Below, piece by piece: positions 13,134-14,867 of a stretch of DNA of 14,867 nucleotides. Location: contig CALGBN010000385.1 of the NCBI GenBank assembly GCA_937877765.1, positions 1 to 14,867 of the forward strand, given 5' to 3'. This DNA comes from Candidatus Bathyarchaeota archaeon. GTDB lineage: Archaea > Thermoproteota > Bathyarchaeia > TCS64. Position 1 is the stretch's first letter; the number at the start of each line of letters is the position of its first letter. The notes beneath the pieces were generated by a model that was given only the letters and a program-made list of their open reading frames with translations, had not been told where the DNA came from and did no database searches. Position numbers and translations under genes: made by a program.

Positions 13134-13706
13134 CTAGTTTCCTTCCCAACGCTCTCTAAATGTAATTTCAGAGACTTTAAAACGGGTCTCTTTTTCCTTT
13201 GGATCATCCGAGAAACCAATGGGCAAAATAGACTCAACCATTAACCCATCAGGAACTCCCAAAGCTTCAGAGACCAAGTTGGGATCAGATGGTGTATAGG
13301 TTACTGTAGCTAATCCCCGTTCCTCTATTGCCAATACCATGTATGCAATACTCACCCATAAACTAGGTTTATAGTTTGGAGCCGAGGTATCTCCAACAAC
13401 CACTATCAATACAGGAGCCTCTGTCAGATTGGGCTTTGATGGACTCAATCCTTTCTCATTATACCATACTTTCCTTTCTGGACTGAGATTATCATAGAAT
13501 CCTCTCTCCCCAGCTTCCGCTGATTCTCTGATATTCTTTTTCATTTCAGGGCTTTTTACAATGATAAAGCGCCATGGCTGTCTATTACTTCCACTAGGTG
13601 CCTGTCTGGCGGTCTCAAGAATGCACTCGATGTCCTCGTCTTTGATTGGTATGAGTTTGAATTTTCTCGCTGTCTTTCGTTTGGTTGCTAGGTCTAGTAT
13701 GGTCAT
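13134..13706 (-). CDS. Nitroreductase-family FMN-dependent oxidoreductase
   Basis: NAD(P)H-dependent flavin oxidoreductase of the nitroreductase fold. From the ATG at 13706 it is 190 aa and starts MTILDLATKRKTARKF, matching the family N-terminus where basic residues contact FMN phosphate. Other family features: ILETARQAPSGSNRQPWRFI (30-49, FMN binding), a mid region with APVLIVVVGD, and the C-terminal ESILPIGFSDDP. A TTG at 13763 gives 209 aa with an unrelated-looking extension; a TATA-like element centred about 26 bp ahead of 13706 favours the short form. The substrate cannot be told (nitroaromatics, quinones or flavins are family norms). It ends 78 bp before padR on the same strand, and adjacency to an efflux operon hints at xenobiotic handling, but nothing proves co-regulation. 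Confidence 0.9.
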   Translation of the reverse strand: MTILDLATKRKTARKFKLIPIKDEDIECILETARQAPSGSNRQPWRFIIVKSPEMKKNIRESAEAGERGFYDNLSPERKVWYNEKGLSPSKPNLTEAPVLIVVVGDTSAPNYKPSLWVSIAYMVLAIEERGLATVTYTPSDPNLVSEALGVPDGLMVESILPIGFSDDPKEKETRFKVSEITFRERWEGN

Positions 13707-13727
13707 GACTATGCTTAGACATAGAGA

Positions 13728-13737
13728 TGATAAATCG
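13728..13737 (-). promoter_or_regulatory. TATA-like element ahead of nitroreductase
   Basis: Minus-strand GATTTATCAT is centred about 26 bp before the ATG at 13706, consistent with a leaderless transcript. A competing, stronger-looking TATATATA at 13790-13798 would instead start near 13768, close to the alternative TTG at 13763. Confidence 0.3.
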
Positions 13738-13797
13738 TTTAGGTTTGAGGAGATTCTTTTCAATACATTTGATTAATTAATAGAACCTAGTATATAT

Positions 13798-13821
13798 GGC
13801 GCTTTTTCCAGGTTAAACGCC
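13798..13821 (-). terminator. Possible terminator hairpin after the two-helix membrane gene
   Basis: On the minus strand GGCGTTT pairs with AAA-GCGCC (one bulged base) across a 9-nt loop, starting 6 bp after the stop at 13827. The hairpin precedes the nitroreductase promoter region and could separate the two units. Weak support. Confidence 0.3.
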
Positions 13822-13826
13822 TTATA

Positions 13827-14117
13827 TTATCTTTGATTTCTCCGATGCTCTCGGATGAAGAAAGAGATCAAACTAGTAAGATACGTGTATAGACTCATCT
13901 TCACGATATACCAGTCATTGAAGAGAACACTGCTTCCTTCCCAGTTCAAATCAGAGTAGCTATGACTGTAAACAAGAGTCAAACCAACCAAACTGAGAAC
14001 GAGTACAATCAGTTTTCCGTTTGTTATCCTGTTTAACAGCCCCTCATGATTAGAATTTACTGGAATAGATCTTGGTTTCACTTCTCCCGGAGCAAATGGG
14101 CAAGCATTATTAATCAT
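13827..14117 (-). CDS. Hypothetical two-helix membrane protein
   Basis: I do not recognise this 96-aa protein. It begins MINNACPFAPGEVKPRS, has a hydrophobic helix (about 32-50, GKLIVLVLSLVGLTLVYS), a short loop with DLNWEGSSVLFNDW, a second helix (about 69-87, MSLYTYLTSLISFFI), and a basic C-terminus (REHRRNQR), probably cytoplasmic. The ATG at 14117 is chosen because GGGAGGT lies 6 nt upstream; a TTG/ATG-type start at 14141 adds eight residues. The start overlaps the Tfx-like stop by 8 bp (ATGATTAA), so its translation is probably coupled to that regulator. A membrane partner or target of the regulator is one possible role; there is no direct evidence. Confidence 0.75.
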   Translation of the reverse strand: MINNACPFAPGEVKPRSIPVNSNHEGLLNRITNGKLIVLVLSLVGLTLVYSHSYSDLNWEGSSVLFNDWYIVKMSLYTYLTSLISFFIREHRRNQR

Positions 14118-14571
14118 CTTGATACCTCCCAAATATCTCAATTGCGAGTTGGGTTGGCTGCATCAACTGTTCTGTTGCGTTTAGTTGAATGCCTCTTTCT
14201 CTTGCTTCTGATTCTAGTATGTTACGGCATGATGACTGTAAGTGGCATGATTTGCAGTTTCCCTCATAGAGATACCAAATTTTTAGACCGTTGGATTTAC
14301 TCAGACTTACTATCACAGGGATATCATAGGCTGGGCTATGTGCATTCATAACGCCCTCTACAAGATTCACGGTTTTTATCAACAAGTTGTTGGTTTCAGC
14401 AGCCTCCATGAATGCCTGCTCAACTTTTTTGTCAATAATTTGGTATGCCTTATGTATCGCTTGTCTGCTGATTCCAAGTTCGCGTCCAATATCTGATTGG
14501 GATAGATTATGCCGCCGAAGTTCCCAGATTCTTGTCTCTCTGGGCGTGAGATACCCTACTCGAAAAGTCAA
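14110..14571 (-). CDS. Tfx-like HTH regulator with C-terminal cysteine cluster
   Basis: A 153-aa protein. The N-terminal 55 residues form a LuxR/sigma-4-like helix-turn-helix: LTPRETRIWELRRHNLSQSD, then IGRELGISRQAIHKAYQIID, as in archaeal Tfx-type DNA-binding proteins. The C-terminal part is not the usual Tfx domain as far as I can see; it has a YLYEGNCKSCHLQSSC segment with C106, C109 and C115, followed by a helix (LESEARERGIQL). The CxxC-x5-C pattern suggests metal or redox sensing, but a fourth ligand is not obvious. The start is TTG at 14571, 6 bp after the truncated gamma-glutamyltransferase stop; the stop overlaps the downstream membrane gene. It probably regulates nearby or redox-linked genes; targets are unknown. 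Confidence 0.8.
   Translation of the reverse strand: MTFRVGYLTPRETRIWELRRHNLSQSDIGRELGISRQAIHKAYQIIDKKVEQAFMEAAETNNLLIKTVNLVEGVMNAHSPAYDIPVIVSLSKSNGLKIWYLYEGNCKSCHLQSSCRNILESEARERGIQLNATEQLMQPTQLAIEIFGRYQDD
14124..14130 (-). promoter_or_regulatory. Shine-Dalgarno for the two-helix membrane gene
   Basis: Minus-strand GGGAGGT lies 6 nt ahead of the ATG at 14117, inside the last codons of the HTH gene. It decides the start of the membrane protein. Confidence 0.6.
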
Positions 14572-14577
14572 CCCCGC

Positions 14578-14867
14578 TCAGGTAAACCTTTGTTTGTTGA
14601 CGTTTAAAATAATTTGCAACACGGATGTTATAATACGAGCTCCTCCCATTGCGCCAACAATCATGAATAATTTACCATCTTTTTCAATGACCGTTGGTGA
14701 CATGGAAGAAAGCATTCGTTTACCAGGCTGGATGGCGTTAGCCTCGTAGGTGACTAATCCCACAGAATTAGGAGCACCAGGCTTTGTGGCAAAGTCATCC
14801 ATTTCGTTATTCATCAAGAATCCTGCGCCATCAATAACTACTTTAGAACCATAACCAAAATTAATAG
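14578..14867 (-). CDS. ggt: Gamma-glutamyltransferase, C-terminal part, early stop (partial at window edge)
   Basis: The reading frame is open to the right edge of the window; about 96 residues are visible. They match the small-subunit core of gamma-glutamyltransferase, an Ntn-hydrolase that transfers or hydrolyses gamma-glutamyl groups of glutathione-like compounds. Substrate-pocket motifs are present: LMNNEMDDF (Asp binding the substrate amino group), KPGAPNSVGLV, LSSMSPTVIEKDGKLFMIVG, and MGGARIITSVLQ with the Gly-Gly pair. The catalytic Thr lies outside the window. Family members continue about 80-90 residues past the VLQ-x-x-LNV point (with a conserved NAPRFHHQW-type stretch); here the frame ends after only NKQRFT. 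The HTH gene follows 6 bp later, so this is a truncated gene, a divergent form, or an assembly join. Confidence 0.85.
   Translation of the reverse strand, partial: INFGYGSKVVIDGAGFLMNNEMDDFATKPGAPNSVGLVTYEANAIQPGKRMLSSMSPTVIEKDGKLFMIVGAMGGARIITSVLQIILNVNKQRFT

Noticed and set aside
1..14867. CRISPR arrays, insertion sequences, integrase or attachment sites
   Set aside because: No regularly spaced direct repeats of the right size, no transposase or integrase motif, and no long terminal inverted repeats were seen.

Overview
The window comes from an archaeon. Its first 6.1 kb carries ribosomal and information-processing genes found only in archaea and eukaryotes (eS19, PDCD5, eL39, eL31, eL20/LX, prefoldin alpha, archaeal SecE, Spt5/NusG, uL11, uL1, P0/uL10). 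Several starts sit about 25 bp downstream of TATA boxes, and T-rich stretches follow gene ends. My impression is an Asgard (Thorarchaeota-like) or TACK-grade lineage, but nothing in the window proves the phylum.

Layout. Positions 1-243 hold a promoter and no recognisable gene. From 244 to 6095, all on the plus strand, lies the r-protein/secretion cluster: eS19 - PDCD5 - eL39 - eL31 - LX - prefoldin alpha - FtsY - SecE, then one small antisense membrane ORF, then Spt5 - uL11 - uL1 - uL10. Most joints are tight (TAATG overlaps, gaps of a few bases), as in an operon. Two expected neighbours are absent: eIF6 between eL31 and LX, and the stalk protein P1/L12 after uL10. The uL10 also lacks the usual acidic C-terminal tail. 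A T-tract follows uL10.

From 6154 to 8229 (plus) are a stand-alone 3'-phosphoesterase of the LigD type and a family-5 solute-binding-like protein with no signal peptide and no permease genes. From 8231 to the right edge everything is on the minus strand: a VOC/glyoxalase-like protein, a heterodimeric ABC exporter (714 aa + 579 aa), a PadR-type repressor, a nitroreductase, a two-helix membrane protein, a Tfx-like HTH protein with a cysteine cluster, and the C-terminal part of a gamma-glutamyltransferase that ends early.

How the parts work together. The left block makes ribosome, chaperone, SRP-receptor and translocon parts together. The PadR-ABC block looks like a self-regulated drug or toxin efflux operon. 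Its promoter has 12-bp tandem repeats next to the TATA box, the repressor gene overlaps the first transporter gene by 8 bp, and the transporter has one normal and one degenerate ATP site. The partner subunit carries an unusual C-terminal winged-helix-like extension, which is the most novel-looking element here.
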